A DNA stretch of 50,557 nucleotides, taken from an uncultured Cytophagales bacterium. Its GTDB lineage: Bacteria > Bacteroidota > Bacteroidia > Cytophagales > UBA9547. Shown piece by piece: positions 1 to 9,596 of the stretch (within the stretch, counting starts at the first letter, position 1; the number at the start of each line of letters is the position of its first letter). The notes below the pieces were generated by a model. It made no database searches. It saw only the letters and a program-made list of their open reading frames with translations, and was not told the DNA's origin. Made by a program: the position numbers and the translations under genes. Location: contig CAMFLX010000016.1 of the NCBI GenBank assembly GCA_945957555.1, forward strand, positions 1 through 50,557, in the 5' to 3' direction.

Positions 1-102
1 ATTTTTCATGAATCTTTAAACAATTATACCAAAAGCATGGTAAACAGGGAGTTACGGAATAAAAAAAAAACAAAGAAAACCTCATCATTGATAAAATTTA
101 CG

Positions 103-110
103 TATTTTTG
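103..110 (+). promoter_or_regulatory. Putative -7 promoter element of mtaB
   Basis: TATTTTTG matches the Bacteroidota TAnnTTTG -7 element and lies 23 nt before the mtaB start. No convincing -33 TTG is seen at the usual distance, so this is a motif match only. Confidence 0.4.
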
Positions 111-133
111 CATCCAGAACAATATATTCAACA

Positions 134-1453
134 TTGAAAAAGGTAGCATTTTATACATTAGGGTGTAAATTAAACTTCTCGGAGACGTCAACCATCTCAA
201 GATTATTCGAAGACAAAGGATACAAGAAGGTAGAGTTTACGGATACACCAGACATATATATTATAAATACATGTTCCGTAACCGATAATGCAGACAAGAA
301 GTGCAAAAAGATAGTACGTGAAGCCAAAAAAATAGCACAACACAGTTATATAGTTATCATAGGTTGTTATGCACAATTAAAACCGACCGAGATATTAAAT
401 ATAGAAGGAGTAGATGCGGTACTAGGGGCTTCAGAGAAATTCAGACTTCTTGAACTATTAGATGGATTCACAAAAGAAAAAGGGAAACAGATTTTTGCTA
501 GTGATATTAAGGATGTAAACGAATTTGAATCATCCTATTCTATTAATGACAGAACCAGAACGTTCTTAAAGGTTCAAGATGGTTGTGATTACACTTGCAG
601 CTTTTGTACCATCCCGCTAGCAAGAGGTAAAAGTAGAAGTGAATATATAGACAAAGTAGTGGCTCAAGCAAAGGCTATTGCCGAAACAGGTGTGAGGGAA
701 ATCGTGCTAACTGGTGTAAACATTGGAGACTTTGGTTTGCATAATGGAGAGAGAGAAGAAAAGTTTATTGACCTCATTAAGGAACTTGACAAAGTAGAGG
801 GTATTGAAAGAATTCGGATTTCCTCAATTGAACCCAATCTACTTACGGACGAAATTATTGAGTTTGTTGCCCAATCCTCTAGGTTTGTTCCACATTTCCA
901 TATTCCCTTACAATCTGGCAATGATAAAATTTTGGCTTTGATGAGGAGACGTTATAAAAGAGATGTCTATCAAAGTAGAATTACTAAAATTAAAAGTCTG
1001 ATACCTCATGCTTGTATTGGCGTAGATGTGATTACCGGCTTCCCTGACGAAACGGAAGAGGACTTCAAGATAACTTATGAGTTCGTAAACAATTTGGATG
1101 TAAGCTACCTACATGTGTTTACTTATTCTGAAAGGGCTAATACAACCGCTTTAACGATTAAAAACAAAGTGGCGACCGCCGATAAAAACGACAGAACTCG
1201 TATGCTTCGTATCCTGTCTGAAAAGAAGAGACGCGCATTTTACGAAAATCAGATCGAGCAGAATGAAGTCGTACTATTTGAAAGTGATGTTGAGAATGGA
1301 AATATGTTTGGATATTCTCGAAACTACGTTAAGGTAAAAATCAAATTCGACCCATTGATGATTGGCGAAACGAAGATGATAAAATTCAAAGAGATTGATG
1401 AGGAAGGTAATATGCTAGTTGAAGAGGTAATAACAGAAGAGGTGCATCATTAA
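134..1453 (+). CDS. mtaB: tRNA (N6-L-threonylcarbamoyladenosine(37)-C2)-methylthiotransferase MtaB
   Basis: This radical-SAM methylthiotransferase adds a methylthio group to C2 of t6A37 in ANN-decoding tRNAs. The 439-residue length fits the family. The N-terminal UPF0004 domain carries the three cluster cysteines (C11, C47, C78), and the radical-SAM motif CxxxCxxC is at C151, C155 and C158 within GCDYTCSFCTIP. A C-terminal TRAM-like region follows. The chosen start is a TTG at 134, because the conserved MKKVAFYTLGCKLN begins there and no upstream ATG is in frame. The gene appears monocistronic and converges on the minus-strand gene ending at 1456. MtaB is preferred over MiaB because of the CKLNFSE and INTCSVT signatures. 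Confidence 0.93.
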   Translation: MKKVAFYTLGCKLNFSETSTISRLFEDKGYKKVEFTDTPDIYIINTCSVTDNADKKCKKIVREAKKIAQHSYIVIIGCYAQLKPTEILNIEGVDAVLGASEKFRLLELLDGFTKEKGKQIFASDIKDVNEFESSYSINDRTRTFLKVQDGCDYTCSFCTIPLARGKSRSEYIDKVVAQAKAIAETGVREIVLTGVNIGDFGLHNGEREEKFIDLIKELDKVEGIERIRISSIEPNLLTDEIIEFVAQSSRFVPHFHIPLQSGNDKILALMRRRYKRDVYQSRITKIKSLIPHACIGVDVITGFPDETEEDFKITYEFVNNLDVSYLHVFTYSERANTTALTIKNKVATADKNDRTRMLRILSEKKRRAFYENQIEQNEVVLFESDVENGNMFGYSRNYVKVKIKFDPLMIGETKMIKFKEIDEEGNMLVEEVITEEVHH

Positions 1454-1455
1454 GA

Positions 1456-2226
1456 TCACTTCTTCAACACTTTCTCTCTTTTATTATCAAAATTAAGGTA
1501 ATAGAGACCTTCCTTAAGATCACTCATATCAACCTCGGCACCATATCCTTTTTTCACACTATTTCCGAAATTGTCAATTACTTCATAAGATACCTCTCTT
1601 GAGAATTTAACAATACTTGTAACACGCTTAGGATAAAAGCTTACTGGTGGTCTATTGGAATAAAATTCTTTTACCGCAGAATAAAACACAAGACCATCTT
1701 TCTCCTCATATTTTATTCTGTACTTATTTTTACCAGAACAATGGGTTTCGTTTTGTGTATATGTATTATGTGTAGATGAGCCCTTAGCCGGTAATTCTAC
1801 CACTACAGACCACATATTATTTAGATATTGTTCCACATAAACCTTCCCTGAGGTCTTTTCTCCCCTCGTTTCCCAAGACAACTTTTTTTCATCAACAGTA
1901 AAGGAGATAAATTTAAAGGCACTATTTACTTTTATGACATGAGGGTTGAGAATTTTAGGGGAACAACCCGCCTCATGCACAATTCTAATATTAACACTAT
2001 CGCCAAGACTTAGTTTGGTCAACTTGATTTCAAATACGGAAGATTTAATATTGGTCAGGATTTTTTCATTGTTAAGAAAAACTTCCCTTGTACAATAATC
2101 TTTTTGATTGTCAGAAAGTGGGTTTTGAACATATATGTCTTTACCCTGATACATTCCAGTAAGCACTACAACCCCTGCTTGTAGATTTCCTACAAAAAAC
2201 AATACAAAAAAGAATACTTTGAGCAT
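1456..2226 (-). CDS. Secreted protein with C-terminal T9SS sorting domain
   Basis: A 256-residue protein with a clear signal peptide (MLKVFFFVLFFVGNLQAG). The last ~65 residues look like a type A T9SS sorting tail: a beta-rich stretch with YEVIDNFGNSVKKG, then LKEGLYYLNF and a basic end (REKVLKK). The middle is beta-strand-rich with no recognised catalytic motif. It would be exported by Sec and then through the outer membrane by T9SS. The gene starts at 2226, divergent from the gene at 2324, so the two share a short promoter region. Function is unknown. Confidence 0.75.
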   Translation of the reverse strand: MLKVFFFVLFFVGNLQAGVVVLTGMYQGKDIYVQNPLSDNQKDYCTREVFLNNEKILTNIKSSVFEIKLTKLSLGDSVNIRIVHEAGCSPKILNPHVIKVNSAFKFISFTVDEKKLSWETRGEKTSGKVYVEQYLNNMWSVVVELPAKGSSTHNTYTQNETHCSGKNKYRIKYEEKDGLVFYSAVKEFYSNRPPVSFYPKRVTSIVKFSREVSYEVIDNFGNSVKKGYGAEVDMSDLKEGLYYLNFDNKREKVLKK

Positions 2227-2310
2227 ATTTATGAGTCAAACATATAATGTTGCTATCTACAAATTTATTATTTTTTTACTAGAAACCAATTTCCTTGCTC
2301 AAATAAATCT

Positions 2311-2318
2311 TATCTTTG
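2311..2318 (+). promoter_or_regulatory. Putative -7 element directly before the gene at 2324
   Basis: TATCTTTG matches TAnnTTTG and ends only 5 nt before the ATG at 2324. A transcript starting about 7 nt downstream would be leaderless or nearly so. Confidence 0.45.
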
Positions 2319-2323
2319 CTCTT

Positions 2324-3580
2324 ATGAGAATTGTTATATTTTGTATATTCTTTGCATTGAATTGTTTTGGAAACAAAATCTTGATTCCAATGGATGCAAG
2401 TCAAGCCAACCACTTGAAAGCCTACGGTGTAGCGTTTTGGCTCCTGCAAAACAACAGAGAAGTAGACTGGATGCTTAACTTCAAGGGAGGTGCTTTTGCT
2501 AGTGATTTTGATATCGCAACCACTAATGAGCTCACGATCAGAGGAGTTTCTTATACTGTTTTTTCAGATGCCGATTATGCCAATATTGTGTCTCAAATTA
2601 GTAGCCCCGATATTAACATGGAGATTATGAAACTTGAAAAGACACCTAAGATTGCTGTTTATTCTCCGAAAAACAAACTACCTTGGGACGATGCAGTTAC
2701 TCTAGTACTCACCTATGCTGAAATACCCTATACAGTTGTGTATGATGACGAACTCTTAGCAAATGAACTCCCCAAATATGATTGGTTACACTTACATCAT
2801 GAAGATTTTACGGGCCAATATGGAAAGTTTTACAGATCATATAGTTATGCACAATGGTACAGGGATCAACAATCGGCGTATGAAGAATCTGCCAAAAAAC
2901 ATGGGTTTTCTAAAGTATCGGAACTCAAACTAGCTACAGTAAAAAAAATAAGAGAATTCTGCCTTGGAGGAGGATTTCTGTTTGCTATGTGCTCTGCAAC
3001 AGATACTTACGATATAGCCTTATCTGCAGAAGACACCGACATCTGTTGGGACATGTACGATGGAGATCCCGCCGACCCTAACTTTCAAAAAAAATTGAAT
3101 TTTAACAACACCTTCGCCTTTAGAGACTTTAGAATACTTAACGATCCATTAGAATACGAATATTCTGATATTGACAGTAGACCTAATAATAAACCCAAAA
3201 TCATGGAAGAAAAAAATGACTATTTTTCTCTTTTTGAGTTTTCAGCCAAATGGGATCCCCTTCCAACCATGCTAACACAATGTCACGAAACCACAATAAA
3301 AGGATTTATGGGGCAAACTACTGCATTCAAAAAGACGCTTATTAAGCCTGAAGTATTAATTATGGGAGAAAACAAGTCAATAGGAGAAGCTAGATACATA
3401 CATGGTACGATAGGTAAAGGTACTTGGACATTTTATGGGGGCCATGATCCTGAAGACTACGAACATTTTGTTGGGGAAGAACCCACAGATATGAACTTAC
3501 ATCCGAATTCTGCGGGTTATCGACTGATTCTTAATAATGTATTGTTCCCCGCAGCTAAAAAGAAAAAACAAAAAACATAA
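2324..3580 (+). CDS. Conserved exported Bacteroidota protein (often labelled 'asparagine synthetase B')
   Basis: The ATG at 2324 gives 418 residues with a signal peptide (MRIVIFCIFFALNCFG) followed by NKILIPMDASQANHLKAYGVA. An upstream in-frame ATG at 2219 would overlap the divergent gene and hide the signal peptide inside the protein, so 2324 is preferred. The family is widespread in Bacteroidota and often carries the name asparagine synthetase B, but no glutaminase or ATP-pyrophosphatase motif is visible and an exported synthetase makes little sense. The GGGFLFAMCSATDTYD stretch around the middle recalls glutamine-amidotransferase-like folds, a weak impression only. It is followed after 2 nt by the TrpF-like gene and leads a three-gene unit. 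Confidence 0.75.
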   Translation: MRIVIFCIFFALNCFGNKILIPMDASQANHLKAYGVAFWLLQNNREVDWMLNFKGGAFASDFDIATTNELTIRGVSYTVFSDADYANIVSQISSPDINMEIMKLEKTPKIAVYSPKNKLPWDDAVTLVLTYAEIPYTVVYDDELLANELPKYDWLHLHHEDFTGQYGKFYRSYSYAQWYRDQQSAYEESAKKHGFSKVSELKLATVKKIREFCLGGGFLFAMCSATDTYDIALSAEDTDICWDMYDGDPADPNFQKKLNFNNTFAFRDFRILNDPLEYEYSDIDSRPNNKPKIMEEKNDYFSLFEFSAKWDPLPTMLTQCHETTIKGFMGQTTAFKKTLIKPEVLIMGENKSIGEARYIHGTIGKGTWTFYGGHDPEDYEHFVGEEPTDMNLHPNSAGYRLILNNVLFPAAKKKKQKT

Positions 3581-3582
3581 AA

Positions 3583-4170
3583 ATGAGCTTAAGGTATCCT
3601 ATCAAGATAAACCGAGTAAACAATCTCTCAGATGCACGCTACTGTGCAGGTATGGGAGTGGACATGATCGGCATCACTAATGAGATTTCAATAGAAGAAT
3701 ATGTGGCAATAACTAATTGGATTACTGGGATAGAAATCTGTTTTGATATTTATAAACCTACTCCCAATGTAGTTGATATTATAAGACAAATCAATCCAAC
3801 ATGTGTTGAAACTAGTGACAAGGAACTCCTCCATTCGCTTAAGAACCATAGCGATATTAGGCTCATTTACAGAATTGAATCAGGTAACTTTGTCGAGATT
3901 TCGAACATATGTCTAGAGCTCAATTCTATAGTATCACTATTTAGTATCGAAGGAACACAATTGTCTAGAGAAGAACTGAAGGGTCTAGCAACGAAATATG
4001 ATATTATTATGAACATTGATGGCAATTCTGGAGAAGAAAGCGAGTCTCTATTTGAGGAAATCTGCCCGAAATACCTTGCGTTAAGTGGTGGCAGCGAAAT
4101 CGCCCCTGGTCTAAAAAACTTTGACAAGATGGCTGAAATCTTGGAATTCTTAGAAACAAATGAAGACTAA
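3583..4170 (+). CDS. Phosphoribosylanthranilate isomerase (TrpF)-like protein, probably degenerate
   Basis: A 195-residue TIM-barrel-type protein. The N-terminus IKINRVNNLSDARYCAGMGV follows the TrpF pattern KICGxTxxEDA, but the catalytic cysteine position holds Asn. The second catalytic residue, an Asp, may be kept in MNIDGNSG. The phosphate-binding end is recognisable (LALSGGSEIAPGLKNFDKM). It is shorter than usual TrpF, about 200-210 residues. The trpD and trpC genes lie 10 kb away, not adjacent. It may be a divergent isomerase or a non-catalytic paralogue. It sits 2 nt after the previous gene and overlaps the next by 11 nt. Confidence 0.6.
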   Translation: MSLRYPIKINRVNNLSDARYCAGMGVDMIGITNEISIEEYVAITNWITGIEICFDIYKPTPNVVDIIRQINPTCVETSDKELLHSLKNHSDIRLIYRIESGNFVEISNICLELNSIVSLFSIEGTQLSREELKGLATKYDIIMNIDGNSGEESESLFEEICPKYLALSGGSEIAPGLKNFDKMAEILEFLETNED

Positions 4171-4909
4171 AATGACTAGGCTGGTTTATCTAAATATAAT
4201 TGTTTTATTGCTTCATTTAGAAGCCCATACACAAGTAGCACCTCCAAAAGAAACGATTTTAGAAGAGCCCAATGAATTAAATTTGGGTATCAATCTCAAT
4301 ACTCAAGCCAGTCTATTAGGGGGATTTACATTTAAATTTAACAAACAGGTAACTACTACAAAAGCTTCTAGCTTTACTGCTGAATTTGTCAATATTAGAC
4401 ATCCCAAAGAAATAAGAATATCCAATACCTCTTTCAAAAACAGCTCATCTTTTGTATATGGCAAGTACAACAGCTTATTGGCAATAAGAACTCTTTACGG
4501 AAAACAATTCTTATTATTTAACAAAGCAAAGGACGAGGGAATCGAATTCTCAATGAATACATCTGCAGGAGTTATTTGGGGACTAGAGAAGCCATACTAT
4601 GTCTTATTAGATGGAACTAGCAGAGATAGTACTGGCTATTTCCCATACAAGAATGTAACAGAACCAGACAAAATAACTGGTCAGGGGAATTTATTTATGG
4701 GCTTAAACCAAGCCAAGCTCGTTCCTGGCGCTAGTTTTAGGTTGTCTGCTATTATCGAATTTGGTGCAGACAGATCAACTCCATTTGGAATAGAAATCGG
4801 AAGTCAAGTTGATGCCTTTGGCCGGAAAATACAAATTTTACCATACGCAGGCGATAAACAAGTCTTTATTAGTGGCTTTTTAGTGGCTTATATGGGTATC
4901 AGGTGGTAA
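4160..4909 (+). CDS. Exported protein of unknown function, probable outer-membrane or periplasmic
   Basis: A 249-residue protein with a hydrophobic N-terminus (RLVYLNIIVLLLHLEAHTQ) that looks like a signal peptide. The rest is rich in alternating hydrophobic/polar beta strands (NLGINLNTQASLLGGFTFKFN) and ends in [10 protein letters not shown]. An aromatic last residue and beta-rich pattern suit a small outer-membrane beta-barrel, which is inference. The start is 4160, overlapping the TrpF-like gene by 11 nt, with 4172 as an alternative ATG. Translational coupling with its neighbour is likely. The 3' end overlaps the convergent ABC gene by 11 nt. Confidence 0.6.
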   Translation: MKTKMTRLVYLNIIVLLLHLEAHTQVAPPKETILEEPNELNLGINLNTQASLLGGFTFKFNKQVTTTKASSFTAEFVNIRHPKEIRISNTSFKNSSSFVYGKYNSLLAIRTLYGKQFLLFNKAKDEGIEFSMNTSAGVIWGLEKPYYVLLDGTSRDSTGYFPYKNVTEPDKITGQGNLFMGLNQAKLVPGASFRLSAIIEFGADRSTPFGIEIGSQVDAFGRKIQILPYAGDKQVFISGFLVAYMGIRW

Positions 4910-6728
4910 TCTTTCTTAATTTCTCTTCCCTTAAAAAAGAATTACGTATGATATTCTCCATGGTAGCCTTCGGAATAGCCTGAATCAACTTTTGAGTATA
5001 TTCTGCTTTAGGATTTTTGTACAACTCTTCAGAATAACCAGACTCAACAATTTTACCTCTCTGCATTACAAAAACTCTGTCTGAAATAAATTTAACAACC
5101 GACAAATCGTGAGATATAAAAATAGTGGTAAAATTGAATTCATCCTTAATTTTATTGATCAAATTAAGTACTTGAGCCTGTACAGACACGTCCAAGGCTG
5201 ATACAGATTCGTCACAAATAATAAATTTAGGCTTCATTGCAAGTGCTCTTGCAATGCAAATACGCTGTCTCTGTCCTCCCGAAAACTCCAAGGGATATCG
5301 ATTAAAGTGAGTTTTTCTCAAATTAACGGTCTCCAAAAGCTCTATTGCATATTTTTTCCTTGCAAAATCAGAATCAAAAATCCCATGTATACGCATAGGC
5401 TCCACGATAGCCTCACCTATAGTAATTCTAGGGTTTAAAGAAGAATATGGATCTTGAAAGATGATTTGGATATCCTTACGAAGTTTTCTCATGTCTTTGG
5501 TCCCTAATTCATGAATCTTCTTCTCATCAAAAATAATTTCCCCAGAGGTCGGCTCCTCCAACCGTAGAATACTGCGTCCTAATGTAGTTTTGCCACAGCC
5601 TGATTCTCCTACTAGACCCACAATTTCCCCAGGATAAACCTCTAATGAAACATCATCAACTGCTTTTATATAATCAACGATCTTACCAAATAGCCCCCTT
5701 TTTACAGGAAAATATGTTTTAAGGTTGTTGATTTTCAAAATGGGCTCTTGGGTCCTTAATACAGAATTTCTATTTTCTATCTCATCGTCAGTAATAAAAT
5801 TAGCCAACAATATATCCCCAGAAGCCTTAAATCTTTTCTCTTGCGAATCAGATACCGTAATAATTCCATTATCATCAGTGTCCATGAAATCAGAAACTAC
5901 AGGTAAACGCTTTAGTTTTACTTCCAGTCTTGGTCTACAAGCCAATAAGCCTTTGGTATAGGGGTGTTTCGCATCATTAAAAATGTCTACAACTTTCCCT
6001 TCCTCAACCTGCTTACCCCTGTACATGACCAAAACTCTATCAGCAAACTCCGCAATAACCCCTAAATCATGTGTAATAAATATAATAGACATCCCATACT
6101 CATCCCTAAGGTGACTAAGAAGTTCCAACACAGTAGCTTGAACGGTTACATCAAGTGCTGTAGTCGGCTCATCTGCAATTAAAAGTTTCGGGTTACAAGA
6201 CAAAGCCATTGCAATCATCACCCTTTGCTTTTGACCTCCAGATATTTGATGTGGATAAGAATCAAATATTGCCTCAGGACGAGGCAATAATACTTTATTA
6301 AACAACTCTATTGTCTTTTCTTTGGCTTGTGCATAATTAAGCTTTTGATGCAAAATGATCGCCTCTGCAACCTGATCCCCACATGTATAAACCGGGTTTA
6401 AGGAAGTCATCGGCTCTTGAAAGATCATCGCAATATCATTGCCTCTGATATCCAACATTTCCCTTTCAGAAATTTTGGCCAAGTCAACTACACCTTTATT
6501 CTTAGAGTCAAACAAAATCTCTCCTCCCTCTATGACACCAGGTTTATTTATTAATCTCATAATAGAAAGCGAGGTAATAGATTTCCCCGAACCAGACTCT
6601 CCGACAATACCTAGAGTCTCTCCCTTCTTTAAGTGGAAACTTATGTTGTCAACACTCTTTACAGTGTCTTCATCTGTATAAAAATACGTTCTTAAATTAT
6701 TTACGCTAAGGATTATATCTTTATCCAA
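4899..6728 (-). CDS. Fused dual-domain ABC transporter ATPase (dipeptide/oligopeptide type)
   Basis: A single 609-residue chain carries two complete ATPase domains, like a DppD-DppF or GsiA/YejF fusion. Domain one has Walker A GESGSGKS (43-50), signature SGGQKQR and Walker [10 protein letters not shown]. Domain two has [16 protein letters not shown] and [12 protein letters not shown]. Both domains show the OppD/OppF pattern of Q-loop QEPMTSLNP and QDPYSSLNP. It would power uptake of peptides or related solutes. No permease or binding-protein gene is beside it. The start is a TTG at 6728, as no upstream ATG is in frame. It is the last gene of the seven-gene minus-strand operon, 21 nt after the exonuclease gene. 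Confidence 0.9.
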   Translation of the reverse strand: MDKDIILSVNNLRTYFYTDEDTVKSVDNISFHLKKGETLGIVGESGSGKSITSLSIMRLINKPGVIEGGEILFDSKNKGVVDLAKISEREMLDIRGNDIAMIFQEPMTSLNPVYTCGDQVAEAIILHQKLNYAQAKEKTIELFNKVLLPRPEAIFDSYPHQISGGQKQRVMIAMALSCNPKLLIADEPTTALDVTVQATVLELLSHLRDEYGMSIIFITHDLGVIAEFADRVLVMYRGKQVEEGKVVDIFNDAKHPYTKGLLACRPRLEVKLKRLPVVSDFMDTDDNGIITVSDSQEKRFKASGDILLANFITDDEIENRNSVLRTQEPILKINNLKTYFPVKRGLFGKIVDYIKAVDDVSLEVYPGEIVGLVGESGCGKTTLGRSILRLEEPTSGEIIFDEKKIHELGTKDMRKLRKDIQIIFQDPYSSLNPRITIGEAIVEPMRIHGIFDSDFARKKYAIELLETVNLRKTHFNRYPLEFSGGQRQRICIARALAMKPKFIICDESVSALDVSVQAQVLNLINKIKDEFNFTTIFISHDLSVVKFISDRVFVMQRGKIVESGYSEELYKNPKAEYTQKLIQAIPKATMENIIRNSFLREEKLRKITT

Positions 6729-6749
6729 ACTTTTGTTGATTAAAAAATA

Positions 6750-7457
6750 CTATAAAATTGTTACGTTTTTACTTTCAATTGGTTGCAACTGTATTAAATT
6801 AAGATATAATTGAACCAATACAAGTACGTCGTTTTTGCAGTAATCGGCTATTCGGTTTAAGGCTTGATGTTCATAGTAGTATTTATTTACTAAACTTCCA
6901 TCAATATCATTTTTACTTGTTGGAATATCAAACACCGTTGCAAGTGTCTCAAGGGACGTATAGTTTTTCCAATCACCAAACTTCCACATCTCCAAGGTAT
7001 CTATATGAGGGATCTCCCATGGCTTTAGGTTCGATATGTTCAGTATAGGAGGCAGTTTAATTTTATTTACCAACATTCTTCGGCATAAATATGGAAAATC
7101 AAATTCTTTTCCGTTGTGAGCACAGAGCCTTTTTATGAATTTGTTATCTGAAACAAATTGGACAAAATCACTTAACAGCTGGTATTCGTCATCAGATGCA
7201 AAGGCCTTGATTCTTAGCTTCGCTTCACCGTTTTGATAATGAATTAACCCAATACCTATTACAATTACTTTTCCATATTCTGCATATATCGCAGATTTAT
7301 CAAAGTAATTTTTCTCCGGATCGGCATCCTTCGCAACAATTTGCGACTTTTTAGACCAAATCTGCTTAAACCGCTCAGGAAGTTCGTCATAGTCTTTGTA
7401 TTGAGAAACTGTTTCTATATCAAGAAACAAAATTTCGTGAATCTGCTCTGGCAACAT
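6750..7457 (-). CDS. Predicted 3'-5' exonuclease, DnaQ/PolB-like fold
   Basis: A 235-residue stand-alone DEDDy-type exonuclease. The first acidic pair is LFLDIETV (D13, E15), the second motif is CAHNGKEFDFPYL, and the third region is ADYCKNDVLVLVQLY with Tyr and Asp placed as in DEDDy enzymes. It belongs to the predicted 3'-5' exonuclease family related to the PolB proofreading domain. It probably acts on single-stranded DNA or RNA ends. It lies 2 nt after the small conserved gene and is part of the seven-gene operon. Confidence 0.85.
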   Translation of the reverse strand: MLPEQIHEILFLDIETVSQYKDYDELPERFKQIWSKKSQIVAKDADPEKNYFDKSAIYAEYGKVIVIGIGLIHYQNGEAKLRIKAFASDDEYQLLSDFVQFVSDNKFIKRLCAHNGKEFDFPYLCRRMLVNKIKLPPILNISNLKPWEIPHIDTLEMWKFGDWKNYTSLETLATVFDIPTSKNDIDGSLVNKYYYEHQALNRIADYCKNDVLVLVQLYLNLIQLQPIESKNVTIL

Positions 7458-7459
7458 AA

Positions 7460-7849
7460 CTACACATGTAAAACGCCCTTAAGCTGTAATTCAGGAATCG
7501 AAGTAAAATTCTCTTCAATGATGCTTCCCTGAATAAAAACAAATTTTTTGTCAAATATTTGATTACCTATATAATAGCTCACCCAATATTCATTGTTCAA
7601 TATGAAGACTTGAGGATCTATGGGTTCTATGAGAATACTGGCTTCAGAGACTACATTACCGAGTCGATGTCTTAGTACTGACGTTTCCCGTCGTTCTTGT
7701 TCAACTATACCATATCCTCTAGATGTGACGAGTACATTTTCTATGACAAAGGTATTTTTATTAATTAAGTATACATACCAACCATCCTCTTTGCGAACGA
7801 CAGCAACTTGTACGCCTTCAACTTTTGGAAAATCAATATCCCTCTTCAT
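7460..7849 (-). CDS. Conserved small Bacteroidota protein (often mislabelled PheRS alpha)
   Basis: A 129-residue cytosolic protein (MKRDIDFPKVEGVQVAVV). It belongs to a family common in Bacteroidota that is sometimes annotated as phenylalanyl-tRNA synthetase subunit alpha, but none of the class II synthetase motifs are present and it is about a third of the length. It is beta-rich with TSVLRHRLGNV and WVSYYIGNQIFDKKFVF as the most distinctive stretches. The gene lies between lipB and the exonuclease gene with gaps of 10 and 2 nt. Function is unknown. Confidence 0.75.
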   Translation of the reverse strand: MKRDIDFPKVEGVQVAVVRKEDGWYVYLINKNTFVIENVLVTSRGYGIVEQERRETSVLRHRLGNVVSEASILIEPIDPQVFILNNEYWVSYYIGNQIFDKKFVFIQGSIIEENFTSIPELQLKGVLHV

Positions 7850-7859
7850 GCTCTAAAGT

Positions 7860-8564
7860 TTAATCGTTAATTACGTCACAATCAAAAACCTCCTTGAAAT
7901 GCCCCTTAATTCTAGCCTTAACTAACTCAATATCTTGTTTAGCACCTAACTCGTTTTCCATCGAGGTAACTGCTTTATCGCTTATTCCACAAGGAATTAT
8001 ACTATTAAAAAAATCTAAATCTGTGTTAATATTAAATGCCAAACCATGCATGGTAACCCATCTACTAGTCTTTACGCCCATCGCACAAATTTTTCTGTAT
8101 TCCTTTTCATTATCCCCTAGCCATACGCCAGTAAGACCCGCCACACGATTGGCTTTAATTCCAAAATCATTGCAAGTCCTAATCACTATCTCCTCCAAAA
8201 ATCTCATATATTTGTGGATATCTGTAAAAAAGTTGTCTAAATCAAGTATTGGATATACCACAAGCTGCCCAGGTCCATGATATGTAATATCACCACCTCT
8301 ATTGATTTCATAATAGCTAGCACTCTTTTTATATAATTCATCACTATTGATCAACAAGTTTTCCTTCTTTCCAGTTTTACCCAGAGTATATACGTGTGGG
8401 TGTTCACAAAAGACAAGGAAATTGTCAGTATTTTCTGTAGCGGCGGTTTCTCTATTCCTTACCTTAGTTGCTATGATTTCCTCAAATATCTGGGTTTGAT
8501 AATCCCAAGTGGCTTTATAGTCGACTATTCCTAAATCTCTAAATTTAACTATCCTATCCTGCAT
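7860..8564 (-). CDS. lipB: Octanoyl-[ACP]:protein N-octanoyltransferase LipB
   Basis: LipB transfers octanoate from octanoyl-ACP to the lipoyl domains of 2-oxoacid dehydrogenases and GcvH, the first step of lipoate synthesis. The 234 residues include the family motifs EHPHVYTLGKTG, NRGGDITYHGPGQLVVYP and MHGLAFNIN. The catalytic lysine lies in CAMGVKTSRWVTMHG and the catalytic cysteine in IIPCGISDKAVTS. The length is typical. It sits in the minus-strand operon 1 nt after the MORN-repeat gene. No lipA is in the window. Confidence 0.95.
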   Translation of the reverse strand: MQDRIVKFRDLGIVDYKATWDYQTQIFEEIIATKVRNRETAATENTDNFLVFCEHPHVYTLGKTGKKENLLINSDELYKKSASYYEINRGGDITYHGPGQLVVYPILDLDNFFTDIHKYMRFLEEIVIRTCNDFGIKANRVAGLTGVWLGDNEKEYRKICAMGVKTSRWVTMHGLAFNINTDLDFFNSIIPCGISDKAVTSMENELGAKQDIELVKARIKGHFKEVFDCDVIND

Positions 8565-8565
8565 T

Positions 8566-9594
8566 TCATTTTGGATTGGCTATAACTTCTTTTGTGGGCT
8601 TATTTTGGTTTAGGTTGCTATCAGGCTGTGTTTTATCTAAGGTCTCATTCTCCTCCCTGTCCATTTCATCAAATATCTCATCGTCTTCATCTATCGCCTC
8701 CTCTTTCTTGCCCTGCTTTTTGCCCGTAGGGTTATTTTTTTTCACACCATACTTATTCTTTACATCAGGATATTTACTAAAAGTTTCCTTCCCTTTAGGA
8801 TTCCATTTTTTTAAAATCTCTGGATTAGCAGAATCAGGACTATACTTGTATTCAACTTTCTTCTGACCTTTTGAATCGTAAAAATCTAACCAAATACCGA
8901 TCCTTTGGCCATGTTTGTAAACCCCTTCTACTTCTGGCAAACCGCTTTTATAGAACTTTACATAGCGACCATGCTCTTCTCCATCGATGATAGGTAGTAC
9001 TTCTTTAATTTTAAGTTTCGTCTCTGGATCCCAATATTCCATTTTGGAATCTTTAGGCCAGCCTTTGTAATACTTTGTTTTTTCCATTAGGATATTGTTC
9101 TTGTCAACAACCTCCCAACGCCCGTGTTTAGAGCCTATGTAAAACTGGCCCTCTTCAACCAAAAGTTTGCCGATGTATCTTTTATAAGGACCGTGTAAAA
9201 TAAGTGCATAAGGTCTTAACTTATCAGTTATTGGCTTTGATGTTATTTTTTTTGTGCGTAGATCAAACCAAAAAATTTCAGCAACGGCTTGATCTGGTTC
9301 TTGGTACTTTTTTAATACAAAAAAAAGTTCTGTTTGAATCCTATTCCCTGAGCCTTTCTTGGTAAAAGCACGTCTAGTTTTTATTCCATAGAAAACATTC
9401 TTCTTCTGTTTTTTTTTCTTCTCTTTAAACTCATCCTTTTTCTTGTACATCGACTTCACATCTATAGTGCTGTCTCTGTTTAGGAGTGAATAGTTTTCAT
9501 ATTTACTTTCTTCTCCTAATATCTCCTCTTGAGCATAACTTTTACTCAAAAGCAATATAAAAGATATAAGTACTATTTTAACCGAATTAGCCAA
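8566..9594 (-). CDS. Exported MORN-repeat protein
   Basis: A 342-residue protein with a signal peptide (MANSVKIVLISFILLLSKSYAQ). Residues ~130-250 hold MORN/YwqK-type repeats of the G-x-W/Y type: YIGKLLVEEGQFYIGSKHGR, KYYKGWPKDSKMEYW, IDGEEHGRYVKFYKSG, YKHGQRIGIWLDFYDSKG. The basic region around residues 53-65 and the acidic, low-complexity C-terminus (EEAIDEDDEIFDEMDREENE) flank the repeats. It is probably periplasmic or surface located. It lies 2 nt from gldH, so a role linked to the envelope is a reasonable guess, without further proof. Confidence 0.75.
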   Translation of the reverse strand: MANSVKIVLISFILLLSKSYAQEEILGEESKYENYSLLNRDSTIDVKSMYKKKDEFKEKKKKQKKNVFYGIKTRRAFTKKGSGNRIQTELFFVLKKYQEPDQAVAEIFWFDLRTKKITSKPITDKLRPYALILHGPYKRYIGKLLVEEGQFYIGSKHGRWEVVDKNNILMEKTKYYKGWPKDSKMEYWDPETKLKIKEVLPIIDGEEHGRYVKFYKSGLPEVEGVYKHGQRIGIWLDFYDSKGQKKVEYKYSPDSANPEILKKWNPKGKETFSKYPDVKNKYGVKKNNPTGKKQGKKEEAIDEDDEIFDEMDREENETLDKTQPDSNLNQNKPTKEVIANPK

Positions 9595-9596
9595 TG

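Noticed and set aside
4899-6728. Two separate adjacent ABC ATPase genes
   Set aside because: The frame is continuous across both domains, so it is one fused protein.
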